Positions 40,904-50,079 of a DNA stretch of 64,000 bases are shown here, one piece after another. The position numbers and the translations under genes are program-made. The stretch lies in the NCBI GenBank assembly GCA_910584195.1, contig CAJTYV010000017.1:1-64000 (forward strand), read 5' to 3'. Origin of the DNA: an uncultured Ruminococcus sp. (GTDB taxonomy: Bacteria > Bacillota > Clostridia > Oscillospirales > Ruminococcaceae). Under the pieces are notes generated by a model. The model was not told the DNA's origin and ran no database searches. It saw only the letters and a list, made by a program, of their open reading frames with translations. Each line of letters opens with the position of its first letter. The first letter of the stretch is position 1.

Positions 40904-43189
40904 TTAAATTGCTGATCTTTCTACGGAAATAACATCTTTAACTTTTTTTATTTTTTCAAATAAAGATTTAAGCTGTTCAGTGCCGGAAATAACAATTGTA
41001 CCCTCAAAAACGGCATTTCCGTTTTTCAGCATGCGTGAAGCGGAATGAACTATTGGAATATGTGATTCCATCAGTATTGCCGTAATATCGTATACAAGAC
41101 CGACACGGTCGGCAGCTATTACTTCAAAGCTTGTTTGGAATTTTGAGCCTGTATTTTCCGACCATTTAATGCTGACCCATCGTTCCATTTCATCGGGATC
41201 ATTCCGCTGTAATGCGGAGCAGTAGTTTATACATTTTTTAGAGTGCACGGAAAGTCCGTATCCTCTTGTGATGAATCCCACAATATCATCTCCGGGAAGG
41301 GGATGGCAGCACTGTGCATATTTTATGGCAATATTGTTTATTTTATCAAGTATAATGCTGTTCAGATCATTGTTTTGAGGTTTTAAAATATCTGTAGACT
41401 CATATTCCTGTACTTGCTCATTGTAGAGTTTTTTGTATTTATCTTTGAGCCTTGGCAGCATTTTTTCAAGAGAGATCCCCTTATATCCAACCGAAGCATA
41501 GAAATCATCGAGGGTTTCGCAGTTGTGTTTTGAGAAATCGTCTTTAAGAAATTCTTCAAGATCCTTCTCTGGAATATTCATATGATGCCGTTTGAAAAGC
41601 TTTTCAAGTTCATTTTTTCCTTCGGCAATGTTTTCATCGCGTTTTTCTCTTTTGAACCACGATCGGATCTTTGAACGTGCATCATTGGTAAATACTGTAT
41701 TGAGCCATGCTCTGTTCGGACCTTTTTCGGGATCCTTGGAGGTTAATATTTCGCATATCTGTCCGGTCTCAAGCTTGAAATCAAGAGGGACTATTCTTCC
41801 GTCTACTTTCGCTCCAATCGTTTTGTGACCGATTTCGGTGTGTATTCGGTAGGCAAAGTCGATAACAGTTGAACCCATAGGCAGTATTACCGACATGCCT
41901 TTTGGAGTCATAACAACAACATCTTCCGGGGCAATATCGGTTTTTATAATGCGTACGATCTCTTCAACATCATCTGAGGTCTGTTGTGCTTCAATGACTT
42001 GTCTCACCCATGCGAGACGCTGTTCCATTCTGTCTCTTCCCCTGATGCCTTCCTTGTATTTCCAATGAGCGGCAATACCGTATTCTGCGGTTTCGTGCAT
42101 ATCCCATGTGCGTATTTGAACTTCAAATGGAATACCTTCCTTGCCGAGCACGGTAGTGTGCAGAGATTTATATTCGTTTGCTTTTGGAGTTGCGATATAA
42201 TCCTTGAATCGGTTCGGAAGCGGTCGGAACATGTCATGAATAAGTCCTAACGCGCTGTAGCATTCCGGTACGGTATCAACTATTATTCTGACAGCGTATT
42301 TATCATATATTTCGTCCATATTCTTATGCATCATAAAAATTTTTTTATAAATGCTGTAAATACTTTTTACGCGTCCCGAAATAGTGGGAGGTTCAGCAAA
42401 ATCTTCTTTTTTAAACCGTTCTTCTATACGTTCCTTTATAATTTCAATGAATGCTTCGCGTTCTTCCTTTTTGTTTTCAAGAATATTTTCTATTTCAGCG
42501 TATGCGTATGGGTCAAGGTATCGAAACGAAAGATCTTCAAGTTCTTCTTGGATCGCTCGTATACCGAGACGGTGAGCAATGGGAGCATATACATTCATCG
42601 TTTCACGTGCCGTCGAACGCTGTTTATCATGAGGACGGTACTTAAGCGTCCGCATATTGTGAAGACGATCTGCAAGCTTGATTATCATGACGCGTATGTC
42701 CTGAGACATGGCAAGCAGTATTTTACGTACGTTTTCAGCCTGCTGCCGTTCTTTGGAGTTAGTGGGTATTTTTCCGAGTTTTGTAACTCCGTCCACAAGC
42801 ATTGCAACGTCTTGACCAAATCTTTTTTTTAGATCATCCAAAGTAGCAGAAGTATCCTCCACTACGTCATGGAGCAGCGCGGAACATATTGTATCGGTGT
42901 CCATACCGAGTTCAAGAAGAATATAGCTTACGGCAAGAGGATGAATAATATAATCCTGTCCGGAAGAACGTTTCTGACCTTCGTGTGCTTTGGCGGCAAA
43001 TTCATAGGCAGAAATTATCTTGCTGAGATCGTACTGGCGATCGTCTTTCAGAATTTTCTGGATGATCGTTTCAATTGTGAAGTTATCGTCGTAGTCGGGA
43101 ATAGCAGCTATATATTCCGCAGTCAAAGCATCGTCGACAGCAGCAGGAATAGGTACATCCCGATATATTTTATTTTTTTCGTCATTCAT
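40904..43189 (-). CDS. rel: Bifunctional (p)ppGpp synthetase/hydrolase, RelA/SpoT family
   Basis: A 761-residue protein with the full long-RSH layout. The HD hydrolase has His83, His107-Asp108 and Glu111-Asp112 (in HPLAVSYILL and ALLHDVVEDT). The synthetase domain covers about 235-350 (RVKSIYSIYKKI, YKSLHTTVLG). A TGS domain (VVVMTPKGMSVILPMGSTVI) follows, then the zinc-finger/CC region (YAQCCHPLPGDDIVGF), and a C-terminal ACT domain runs from about 690. HD residues look intact, so it should both make and degrade the alarmone. It starts 44 bases after recJ and is probably co-transcribed with it. Confidence 0.95.
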   Translation of the reverse strand: MNDEKNKIYRDVPIPAAVDDALTAEYIAAIPDYDDNFTIETIIQKILKDDRQYDLSKIISAYEFAAKAHEGQKRSSGQDYIIHPLAVSYILLELGMDTDTICSALLHDVVEDTSATLDDLKKRFGQDVAMLVDGVTKLGKIPTNSKERQQAENVRKILLAMSQDIRVMIIKLADRLHNMRTLKYRPHDKQRSTARETMNVYAPIAHRLGIRAIQEELEDLSFRYLDPYAYAEIENILENKKEEREAFIEIIKERIEERFKKEDFAEPPTISGRVKSIYSIYKKIFMMHKNMDEIYDKYAVRIIVDTVPECYSALGLIHDMFRPLPNRFKDYIATPKANEYKSLHTTVLGKEGIPFEVQIRTWDMHETAEYGIAAHWKYKEGIRGRDRMEQRLAWVRQVIEAQQTSDDVEEIVRIIKTDIAPEDVVVMTPKGMSVILPMGSTVIDFAYRIHTEIGHKTIGAKVDGRIVPLDFKLETGQICEILTSKDPEKGPNRAWLNTVFTNDARSKIRSWFKREKRDENIAEGKNELEKLFKRHHMNIPEKDLEEFLKDDFSKHNCETLDDFYASVGYKGISLEKMLPRLKDKYKKLYNEQVQEYESTDILKPQNNDLNSIILDKINNIAIKYAQCCHPLPGDDIVGFITRGYGLSVHSKKCINYCSALQRNDPDEMERWVSIKWSENTGSKFQTSFEVIAADRVGLVYDITAILMESHIPIVHSASRMLKNGNAVFEGTIVISGTEQLKSLFEKIKKVKDVISVERSAI

Positions 43190-43233
43190 TTCTGATCATC
43201 CTTTCATCCATTTTGGCAGAAATAGCAAGAGAA

Positions 43234-45264
43234 TTACTCTTGAAGTATTTTATCCCGAATGCTGAGCAGGACGGGAGCGGAATTTAAATCAGCTTTTTTC
43301 GATACTTTTACCCGCCGTATTATTTCATCTGAGGAAGATTTAACGATAAGTCCAAGCTGTCTCATAGCTTCAATAGAAGCGCAGAAACGACAGTAGTTAA
43401 GTTTTGGACTGCTGATTCTGAAATACAAATTGTCTGCTGTTATTCCGTCTTCTGGTATAAGTTTGTATATTGCAGCAGCCGTTTCCCGTGAAGGAAGCAT
43501 AACGGGGTAATAATTTAACGGAAGCTCTTCGCCTCTCATATGTGCTTCAAATGCACCGAAGGCAGCAAAGTATTTGTCCTGCTCGAATGTATGTTTTCGG
43601 ATGTCGGAAATAAAAATACTGACGGATGTTTTGCTTCTGAAAGTATTGGTATCGAGGGTTACTATCATGTCGCAAAAATCACCGCGCTGTACAGGCAGCG
43701 CTGATGGAGACTTACGAAATAGTAAAGCTTCATATGAAACGTTCTCAAGCTTTATTCTGAGTTTTGAGTGAACTCCTCCGGAAAGCGGTATAATATCGGT
43801 TACTTCTGCATTTTCGATTAGAAAAAGAGGCTTTTCGTTGTCCGTACCGAAAGGTTCAAGAACTTTCAGACCGTTTACATTTTCAACTGTCAGCTCTGAT
43901 AACGTAACGGTCATATCAGCTGAAAGCTCCGGCAAAGGCATATTATTGCAGTTTTCCCTTGCGAATTTATTTATAATTCTTCGGAATTCATCTTCCATGC
44001 CTGATTTTATCGTAAATCCTCCGGCAGCCGGATGACCGCCGAATTTTTCAAGAACTTCCGAAGCGGCGCTGAGCGCTTCAAATACAGAAAATTTGCCAAA
44101 GGAACGTGCCGAACCCCGAAGTTCGCCGTTTTCTTCAGAAGCAATAAAACATGGCTTGCCAAATTGTTCCATGATTCTGGAGGCTGTAATACCGATAACG
44201 CCATGATGCCAGCCTTTTCCACATACGCATATAACCCGGTCGCGCAAAATAGAAGGGTCATTATCAAAAATAGAATAAATTTCGGAAATAATATTATTTT
44301 CCGCCGATTTTCTTGCATTATTTAACGTGTCAAGCTCTTGAGCAAATTCAATCGCTTTTTCATATTCTTCGCAGAGAAAAAGTTCCATTGCAGTTTTCGG
44401 CGAACCGAACCTGCCTGCTGCATTTATTCTCGGACCAAGTCCGAATCCTATGGAATGAGAATCTACGGATTTATCTGTAAGACCGCTGATTTCTTTTAAA
44501 GCGATGAGAGCATACCGATCGGTATTGTTGATAAGTTTGAGACCGTAACGCACTATGAAACGATTTTCTCCCGTAAGGCTGACGATATCCGCAACGGTTG
44601 CAATAGCCGCAAGGTCTCCGAATTGCTCAAGCGCCATAGTATAATCACCATCGTCAAGAGCAGCAACAAGTTTCAAGGCAATTACAGCGCCGCAGGCATA
44701 TTTGAATGGGGAGAAGTCGTCATGACGATGAGGATCGATTATTGCTTCGGCTTTTGGCAGCTTATCTCCCTGTTGATGATGATCGGTAACGATAAGCTTC
44801 ATACCAAGTGAGTAAATATATTCTGCTTCTTCAATTGCGGATATACCGTTGTCTACGGTGACAATAAGTTCAATGCCGTCATCGTGGAGCTTATTAATGG
44901 CATTTTTGTTCAGACCGTAACCTTCCGAACGTTCGGGTATGTAGTATTCTGCATCTGCTCCGATTTCAGTCAGGTACGAATAGAGTATGACTGATGCCAT
45001 AACGCCGTCGCAGTCATAGTCGCCGTAAACGCATATGCGCACTCCTTCTTCGACAGCTTTATTTATTGTATCGGCAGCAATTTTCATATCTTTTATAAGA
45101 AAAGGGTCTGAAAGTTCATGAAGTTCCAAACGTTCCATAACCGATTCAGAGGAAGAATAACCTTTGGCGGCGAGCACGGCAGCGGTAAGGGATGATACGC
45201 CGCAGCTTAAGGAAAGCTTGGAAACAAGTGATTTGTCATATTTTTTTACGCTCCACTTTTTCAT
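43234..45264 (-). CDS. recJ: Single-stranded-DNA-specific exonuclease RecJ
   Basis: A 676-residue protein with the DHH-family motifs: YGDYDCDGVMASV (about 78-90), ISAIEEAEYIYSLGMKLI, TDHHQQGDKLP (about 153) and the DHHA1 domain motif GSARSFG preceded by GKGWHHGVIGI. An OB-fold/C-terminal region follows. RecJ degrades single-stranded DNA 5' to 3' in recombination, mismatch and base-excision repair. It has its own sigma-A promoter upstream and rel downstream in the same direction. Confidence 0.93.
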   Translation of the reverse strand: MKKWSVKKYDKSLVSKLSLSCGVSSLTAAVLAAKGYSSSESVMERLELHELSDPFLIKDMKIAADTINKAVEEGVRICVYGDYDCDGVMASVILYSYLTEIGADAEYYIPERSEGYGLNKNAINKLHDDGIELIVTVDNGISAIEEAEYIYSLGMKLIVTDHHQQGDKLPKAEAIIDPHRHDDFSPFKYACGAVIALKLVAALDDGDYTMALEQFGDLAAIATVADIVSLTGENRFIVRYGLKLINNTDRYALIALKEISGLTDKSVDSHSIGFGLGPRINAAGRFGSPKTAMELFLCEEYEKAIEFAQELDTLNNARKSAENNIISEIYSIFDNDPSILRDRVICVCGKGWHHGVIGITASRIMEQFGKPCFIASEENGELRGSARSFGKFSVFEALSAASEVLEKFGGHPAAGGFTIKSGMEDEFRRIINKFARENCNNMPLPELSADMTVTLSELTVENVNGLKVLEPFGTDNEKPLFLIENAEVTDIIPLSGGVHSKLRIKLENVSYEALLFRKSPSALPVQRGDFCDMIVTLDTNTFRSKTSVSIFISDIRKHTFEQDKYFAAFGAFEAHMRGEELPLNYYPVMLPSRETAAAIYKLIPEDGITADNLYFRISSPKLNYCRFCASIEAMRQLGLIVKSSSDEIIRRVKVSKKADLNSAPVLLSIRDKILQE

Positions 45265-45305
45265 AATTTTCTCCCAAATTACAAATTACATTACTTTTAC
45301 AGTAT

Positions 45306-45334
45306 ATTATACCATATTTTTATTCATTTTTCAA
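45306..45334 (-). promoter_or_regulatory. Promoter for recJ-rel
   Basis: Read on the minus strand, TTGAAA (45334-45329), a 17-base spacer and a perfect TATAAT (45311-45306), about 40 bases upstream of the recJ start. Confidence 0.7.
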
Positions 45335-45398
45335 TACTATCTGTAAAAAAAATTCCTATAAATAATATTTTTTTGTTTTAATTTAGAAGAAAACGAAA

Positions 45399-46097
45399 TT
45401 AACAGAGACTTTCCAGTTTGAGTCTCAGCTTTTTTATAATTTTTTTTTCGAGCCGCGAGATATAAGATTGAGAAATTCCTATCATATCTGCTACTTCTTT
45501 TTGAGTTTTTTCCTTTCCGTCAATAAGACCGAACCGCAGTTCCATGATTTCTCTTTCACGGTCGCAAAGCTGAGATACAGCGCTTCTGAGAAGTTCACGT
45601 TCGGCTTCAGTTTCGATGCCCTTACTGACAATATCGTCATCTGTACCGAGGACATCTGAAAGCAGCAGTTCGTTGCCGTCATAATCAATGTTCAGCGGTT
45701 CGTCAATTGAAAGATCACCGCGATATTGAGATGACTTTCGCAAAAACATAAGTATTTCATTTTCAATACATCGTGAAGCATAAGTTGCAAGCTTTATATT
45801 TTTAGTTGGGCAAAATGTATTTACCGCTTTTATGAGTCCTATAGTTCCTATAGAAACAAGGTCTTCAATACCAATACCTGTTGACTCAAATTTTTTTGCG
45901 ATGTAAACCACAAGACGTAGATTTCGTACTATGAGAGTTTTTCTGGCTTCCGGATCGTCTTCCATAAGAGCCGCAAAAACAGTTTCTTCCTCTTGACGTG
46001 AAAGGGGAGGGGGAAGGGTATCGGATCCGTTGACATAATAGACGTCGCCGCCGAGTATTTTTTTGATTCCTGACATGATTTTCTCAAAGATTTTCAT
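45399..46097 (-). CDS. sigE: Sporulation sigma factor SigE (mother-cell)
   Basis: A 232-residue sigma-70 family factor. Region 2 carries LRLVVYIAKKFESTGIGIED and FCPTKNIKLATYASRCIENE, and region 4 carries LCDREREIMELRFG and QKEVADMIGISQSYISRLEK. An N-terminal extension of about 25 residues before region 2 fits the pro-sequence that SpoIIGA removes. The gene follows spoIIGA after 15 bases, the standard spoIIG arrangement, so the identification as SigE rather than another sporulation sigma is strong. Its presence implies an endospore-forming lineage, even if sporulation is seldom observed in such gut bacteria. Confidence 0.93.
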   Translation of the reverse strand: MKIFEKIMSGIKKILGGDVYYVNGSDTLPPPLSRQEEETVFAALMEDDPEARKTLIVRNLRLVVYIAKKFESTGIGIEDLVSIGTIGLIKAVNTFCPTKNIKLATYASRCIENEILMFLRKSSQYRGDLSIDEPLNIDYDGNELLLSDVLGTDDDIVSKGIETEAERELLRSAVSQLCDREREIMELRFGLIDGKEKTQKEVADMIGISQSYISRLEKKIIKKLRLKLESLC

Positions 46098-46112
46098 AGC
46101 TGTCTCCTTCTG

Positions 46113-46901
46113 TTAATTATTTAATATTTTAGGGTTAAAAATAGCCTTTCCATGCGCTTCTCCCAGCCCGATCACAGCATTCACAGGTTTTCGCTCTCCG
46201 CTTGTTTTGTTTATGATAAGTATCTCGTCCGGGCTGAACAATTTCATAAGGCTGCTGCCTGTAACTGTTGAAAGCGGGATAAGACGTATTCGCACATCTT
46301 TAGGAATATTGCCTATATCATTTTGTGAACAGATTATTACAGGTTTTCCGGAAAAAAAATCTGTAAGGGAGTTTCCTGTATCTGCAAGACCATCAATACG
46401 AAGTATTCTATCTTTAAGGCGAATAATTACAGAAAAGCCGTCTATAGGAGTTTTGTCGTACATTCGCCGCAGCAGACTTACGATAAAATAAAGTACGGCA
46501 GTCGCAACGATAAGAAGCAGGAGAGAAAAGTCTATGTAGAAATAGGAGTTGGAAAAATGCATAAAACTTGGTTTAAGCCATGAGTATGCAGCGTATATTA
46601 CGCCGGCGGTTATGAAATTGGCGCCAAAAAAAGCAGCGGTATTTTTGATTAGTCTGACTTTTCCGTGAACGCCAAATGCTGCTGTCACTACAGTTATGGC
46701 AGCCGCAAGCTTTATAATGAGATTTATAGCAATCGGCAGTTTAGGGGCAAGTATAAGCAGTGAAAACAGACTTCCGTACAGAGAGGCTGCGATACATCGG
46801 AATGGTTTAAGAGGCGAGCCTGTAAGCTTTGCGGTGATACGGAGGAGAAAATAGTTTACGTAGATGTTGAGTATAATTAAAACATCAATGTAAATAGTCA
46901 T
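46113..46901 (-). CDS. spoIIGA: Sigma-E processing peptidase SpoIIGA
   Basis: A 262-residue membrane protein with ATG at 46901 and AAGGAGGT upstream. The N-terminal half has about five transmembrane segments (for example VLIILNIYVNYFLL, LAAAITVVTAAFGV and FSLLLLIVATAVLYFIVSLL). The C-terminal half carries the aspartic-protease motif GLADTGNSLTDFFSGKPVII, whose Asp-Thr-Gly is the SpoIIGA active site, and ends in VNAVIGLGEAHGKAIFNP. It cleaves pro-SigE at the septum in response to SpoIIR from the forespore. Transcribed with sigE. Confidence 0.92.
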   Translation of the reverse strand: MTIYIDVLIILNIYVNYFLLRITAKLTGSPLKPFRCIAASLYGSLFSLLILAPKLPIAINLIIKLAAAITVVTAAFGVHGKVRLIKNTAAFFGANFITAGVIYAAYSWLKPSFMHFSNSYFYIDFSLLLLIVATAVLYFIVSLLRRMYDKTPIDGFSVIIRLKDRILRIDGLADTGNSLTDFFSGKPVIICSQNDIGNIPKDVRIRLIPLSTVTGSSLMKLFSPDEILIINKTSGERKPVNAVIGLGEAHGKAIFNPKILNN

Positions 46902-46948
46902 AGCGTTACCTCCTTGTACCAATTATAACTCAACGGGACGGCGAAATA

Positions 46949-46955
46949 AGTCGAA
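46949..46955 (-). promoter_or_regulatory. Possible Spo0A box upstream of spoIIGA
   Basis: AGTCGAA at 46949-46955 differs at one position from the 0A box core TGTCGAA. A TATAAT reads on the minus strand at 46927-46922, with no good -35 at standard spacing. In Bacillus, spoIIG is activated by Spo0A from an atypically spaced promoter, so the arrangement is plausible but weakly supported. Confidence 0.35.
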
Positions 46956-46977
46956 TCATGATACGGCAAAAAAAATA

Positions 46978-47005
46978 AGAACCCATACAAATTTGTACAG
47001 GTTCT
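46978..47005 (-). terminator. Terminator after the small membrane-protein gene
   Basis: AGAACC (46978-46983) pairs with GGTTCT (47000-47005), and TACAAA with TTTGTA inside it, separated by two mismatches. On the minus strand the stem is followed by a run of eight T, as an intrinsic terminator for the DEAD-box operon. Confidence 0.75.
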
Positions 47006-47077
47006 CATACTTGTCTTAAAATGAGAGGATATTATAGATGTTTGAAATTTACGGATCATATGGAAAAGATCGCTATG

Positions 47078-47191
47078 CTATCTTGTAATAAATGGAAGAA
47101 TTATAGCTCCGCACATCATAAGTACAGCTAAACCAAGTACCAAAATTCTCATCCATATCTTTTTTTCGGGCTTTTTTGTTGAGTTGTTCAT
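47078..47191 (-). CDS. Small single-span membrane protein (37 residues)
   Basis: A short frame starting 12 bases past the DEAD-box stop, with AGAGGTGATATA as a good ribosome site. The product has a lysine-rich N-terminus (MNNSTKKPEKKIWM) and one hydrophobic span (ILVLGLAVLMMCGAIILPFI), then Thr-Arg. A T-tailed terminator lies about 70 bases downstream, so the transcript has room for exactly this gene. I do not recognise a named family; similar tiny hydrophobic proteins are common in clostridia. Confidence 0.65.
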   Translation of the reverse strand: MNNSTKKPEKKIWMRILVLGLAVLMMCGAIILPFITR

Positions 47192-47202
47192 TATATCACC
47201 TC

Positions 47203-48939
47203 TTAATGACGATTTTTTGTACGTTTACGTCTATTTGCCGTATATTCGCCGAAAATATCGGTTTTCTTTCTGCTGCCATATGCCGATTTTTTACGGTCGG
47301 GTTTTGATTTGGTTTCCGGTTTGCGGTTTTTGTTTTTAAAGGATGATTTATCTTTAGTATTGCCCTTGTAGAGCTTGACTTCAACCTTGTGACCGTTTAT
47401 TTTCATTGAATTTGTGCTGTCAAGTATATAGTCATATTCAGCTTCCGGGACTTCAACGGTAGTGTGAGTGTCGAAAATATCTATTTTTCCGAAATCCTGA
47501 CCTGACATTCCGGTAGCGTCAACTAATGCACCGAGAATAAAATTAGGAGCGGCTCTTTTTGTTCTTCCGATACTCAGATCGATTTTAACAGTCTTTGCGC
47601 CGACTCTGCTTCCTTTTTTAAGCGGTTTAGGAATATCAAATTCAGGCAGACTTTCAATTTCTTTTTGAAGCTTTTCATTAATTATACGTGCGGCAGCTTC
47701 ACGATAATCAACACCCTGAGACGCGAGACGATCAAGAATATCGTAAGCGTTTTCGGCAGGCTTCGGAGCACCAAAAATTTCGTGAATTACAGCTTCGGCT
47801 TTAGCTGAGATAATGTCCTCTTTGTCAGGCAGGGGAAGCTCAGAAATTTTAGCTTTGGTATATCTTGCAATATCTTTTAAGTCGTATTGCTGACGGCGGC
47901 TTGTTATGAGAGTGTACGCTGAGCCTTTCATTCCGGCTCTGCCTGTACGCCCGATACGATGAATGTAGTATTCGTTATCCTGCGGAAGGTCGTAGTTAAA
48001 AACAGCGTCTATTCCGCTGACGTCTATACCTCGTGCAGCAACGTCTGTTGCAACAAGGACGGCTGTGGTTTTAGCTTTGAAGCTGTTCATTACCTGAGTG
48101 CGCTGAGCCTGCTTCATATCACCGTGCAGACCGGCTGCGCGTATACCGCTTTTGATAAGCTCCTCTGAAAGTTCGTCGACGGTTTTCTTTGTATTACAGA
48201 AAACCATTGCAGATTCGGGAGAATATGCCGCAAGGAGAAGTTTCAAAGCGTCAGTTTTTCTGCCCATAGCAGTCATGAACCAGTATTGATCTATAAGTTC
48301 TACAGTTTTTTGCGCTGACTTTATTTTAACCTGGATAGGATCGCGCTGATATTTTTCGGTTATCGCGAGAATTTCGGGAGGCATAGTCGCTGAGAAAAGA
48401 ACAGTCTGCCTTTCCTTGGGGACATCGGCAAGAATGGATTCAATATCCTCGCGGAATCCCATATTCAGCATTTCGTCCGCTTCGTCGAGGATCACGGTTC
48501 GGAGGTTATCGAGTTTAAGAGTGCGTCTGCGGATATGATCCATAACTCGTCCGGGAGTTCCGATAACGATGTTTGCTCCGCGCTTAAGTTCCATTATCTG
48601 ACGTTCCATACTTGCTCCGCCGTATACTGCCGATGCTTTGACTATGCGCTTATATTTGGCGAATTTTCGTATTTCCTCGCATGCCTGCATAGCAAGCTCA
48701 CGGGTAGGACAGAGAATAAGCACAGAAACATTTTTTTTGTTGAGTTCCGTAATAGATTCAACTGCCGGAATGCCGAAAGCGGCGGTTTTACCTGTTCCGG
48801 TGTTCGAACGGCCCACAACATCATGTCCCTGAATAAGCAGTGGAATACTTTCCTGCTGTATCTCTGTCATTTCGGAGAAGCCAAGCTCCTCCACTGCTCT
48901 CAGTATATCCTGAGAAAGATTTAATTCGTTAAACTGCAT
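47203..48939 (-). CDS. DEAD-box ATP-dependent RNA helicase with a DbpA-type RNA-binding domain
   Basis: A 578-residue protein. The helicase core shows the Q motif (FNELNLSQDIL), GRSNTGTGKTAAFGIP (about 44), PTRELA, DEADEML, SATMP and HRIGRTGRAG. Residues about 455-530 resemble the DbpA/CsdA RNA-binding domain (DLSIGRTKRAAPNFILGAL). The C-terminal 50 residues are a strongly basic Lys/Arg/Asn tail. It matches DeaD/CshA-type helicases that unwind structured RNA during ribosome assembly, cold adaptation and RNA turnover. It has its own promoter and is followed by a tiny membrane-protein gene in the same transcript. Confidence 0.92.
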   Translation of the reverse strand: MQFNELNLSQDILRAVEELGFSEMTEIQQESIPLLIQGHDVVGRSNTGTGKTAAFGIPAVESITELNKKNVSVLILCPTRELAMQACEEIRKFAKYKRIVKASAVYGGASMERQIMELKRGANIVIGTPGRVMDHIRRRTLKLDNLRTVILDEADEMLNMGFREDIESILADVPKERQTVLFSATMPPEILAITEKYQRDPIQVKIKSAQKTVELIDQYWFMTAMGRKTDALKLLLAAYSPESAMVFCNTKKTVDELSEELIKSGIRAAGLHGDMKQAQRTQVMNSFKAKTTAVLVATDVAARGIDVSGIDAVFNYDLPQDNEYYIHRIGRTGRAGMKGSAYTLITSRRQQYDLKDIARYTKAKISELPLPDKEDIISAKAEAVIHEIFGAPKPAENAYDILDRLASQGVDYREAAARIINEKLQKEIESLPEFDIPKPLKKGSRVGAKTVKIDLSIGRTKRAAPNFILGALVDATGMSGQDFGKIDIFDTHTTVEVPEAEYDYILDSTNSMKINGHKVEVKLYKGNTKDKSSFKNKNRKPETKSKPDRKKSAYGSRKKTDIFGEYTANRRKRTKNRH

Positions 48940-48979
48940 ATTTGTCCTTTCTTAACGCTTTTGTGATTTTCATAATAAC

Positions 48980-49008
48980 ATCATAACATATTTTTCCCGA
49001 AACGTCAA
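48980..49008 (-). promoter_or_regulatory. Promoter of the DEAD-box helicase gene
   Basis: On the minus strand TTGACG (49008-49003), a 17-base spacer and TATGAT (48985-48980), about 40 bases before the start codon. It lies back to back with the dapF promoter in a 274-base intergenic region that holds nothing else recognised. Confidence 0.7.
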
Positions 49009-49136
49009 GGAAAATCCCGAAAAAAAGATACCGAACAACTTCTTAAGATTATATGTCAATGTTATAATCCATATTTTTAATGCTGTGAATCATATGATTT
49101 AGAGTATAGAAAATTTATTTGTAAGCTTAAAAACAC

Positions 49137-49165
49137 TTGACTTCTCCGCTTTAGTGTATTATAAT
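49137..49165 (+). promoter_or_regulatory. Promoter of dapF-dapL
   Basis: TTGACT (49137-49142), a 17-base spacer and TATAAT (49160-49165), with the dapF start at 49214. No riboswitch-like lysine leader was recognised in the short untranslated region. Confidence 0.75.
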
Positions 49166-49213
49166 AATAATGGAGAAAAGTATTTGGAATCATTATATTG
49201 AAAGGAAGATGCT

Positions 49214-50062
49214 ATGAAGTTCACCAAAATGCATGGTATCGGCAATGATTACATTTATGTCAATTGTTTTGAGGAGAATGTAGAGCAGCCGGAAAAACTT
49301 TCTATTGCCGTAAGCGATGTGAGAAAGGGTATCGGTGCAGACGGACTTGTACTTATCATGCCGTCCGAAAAAGCGGATTTTCGCATGCGTATTTTTAACG
49401 CTGACGGTTCAGAGGCTCAGATGTGTGGGAATGCCACACGATGTATCGGTAAATACGTTTACGAAAAGGGATTGACCAATAAAACGGAAATTACCCTTGA
49501 AACTCAATCAGGCATAAAATATCTTACGCTTTTTATTAATGAATCAAATCAGGTCGAGCTTGTGAGAGTCGATATGGGCAAGGCTGTTCTTGAATCCTGT
49601 AAGATTCCGATTAAAAGTGATTTGAAGCGGTTTATAAATGCTCCTGTTGAAGTAGATAACAAATCGTATAATTTGACATGCGTTTCAATGGGAAATCCTC
49701 ATGCTGTTTTGTTCACGGAGAAAATTGCGGAGCTGGATTTGGAAAAAATTGGTCCGGGATTTGAGAATCACGAATTATTCCCTGAGCGTATCAATACCGA
49801 GTTTGTAGAGGTAATTGATGAACATACACTTAATATGCGTGTGTGGGAACGCGGAAGCGGTGAGACTTTCGCCTGCGGAACAGGCGCTTGCGCATCGGTA
49901 GTTGCGGCAGTCCTAAACGGTTATTGCAGACAAGATGAGGAGATACTGATTCATCTGCGCGGGGGAGATTTACGTATAATGTATAAATCTGACGAAACAG
50001 TTCTTATGACGGGACCGGCTGAATTTATATGTGATGGTGTATGGCTTATTCATAATGATTGA
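49214..50062 (+). CDS. dapF: Diaminopimelate epimerase
   Basis: A 282-residue protein with AAAGGAAG before the ATG. The opening MKFTKMHGIGNDYIYVNC, the first catalytic cysteine in MCGNATR (Cys71) and the second in FACGTGACASVVAA (Cys221) identify DapF. It interconverts LL- and meso-diaminopimelate, the last precursor of lysine and of the peptidoglycan cross-linking amino acid. The dapL gene starts 17 bases after its stop. Confidence 0.96.
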   Translation: MKFTKMHGIGNDYIYVNCFEENVEQPEKLSIAVSDVRKGIGADGLVLIMPSEKADFRMRIFNADGSEAQMCGNATRCIGKYVYEKGLTNKTEITLETQSGIKYLTLFINESNQVELVRVDMGKAVLESCKIPIKSDLKRFINAPVEVDNKSYNLTCVSMGNPHAVLFTEKIAELDLEKIGPGFENHELFPERINTEFVEVIDEHTLNMRVWERGSGETFACGTGACASVVAAVLNGYCRQDEEILIHLRGGDLRIMYKSDETVLMTGPAEFICDGVWLIHND

Positions 50063-50079
50063 TAGGAGAGGTGTTTTTT

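Noticed and set aside
42326..42832. A 168-residue plus-strand frame inside rel
   Set aside because: It is antisense to the conserved RSH coding sequence and has low-complexity aromatic composition typical of shadow frames.
46978..47005. Riboswitch or leader element for spoIIGA
   Set aside because: The stem is simple, is followed by a T run on the minus strand, and matches an intrinsic terminator of the upstream operon.
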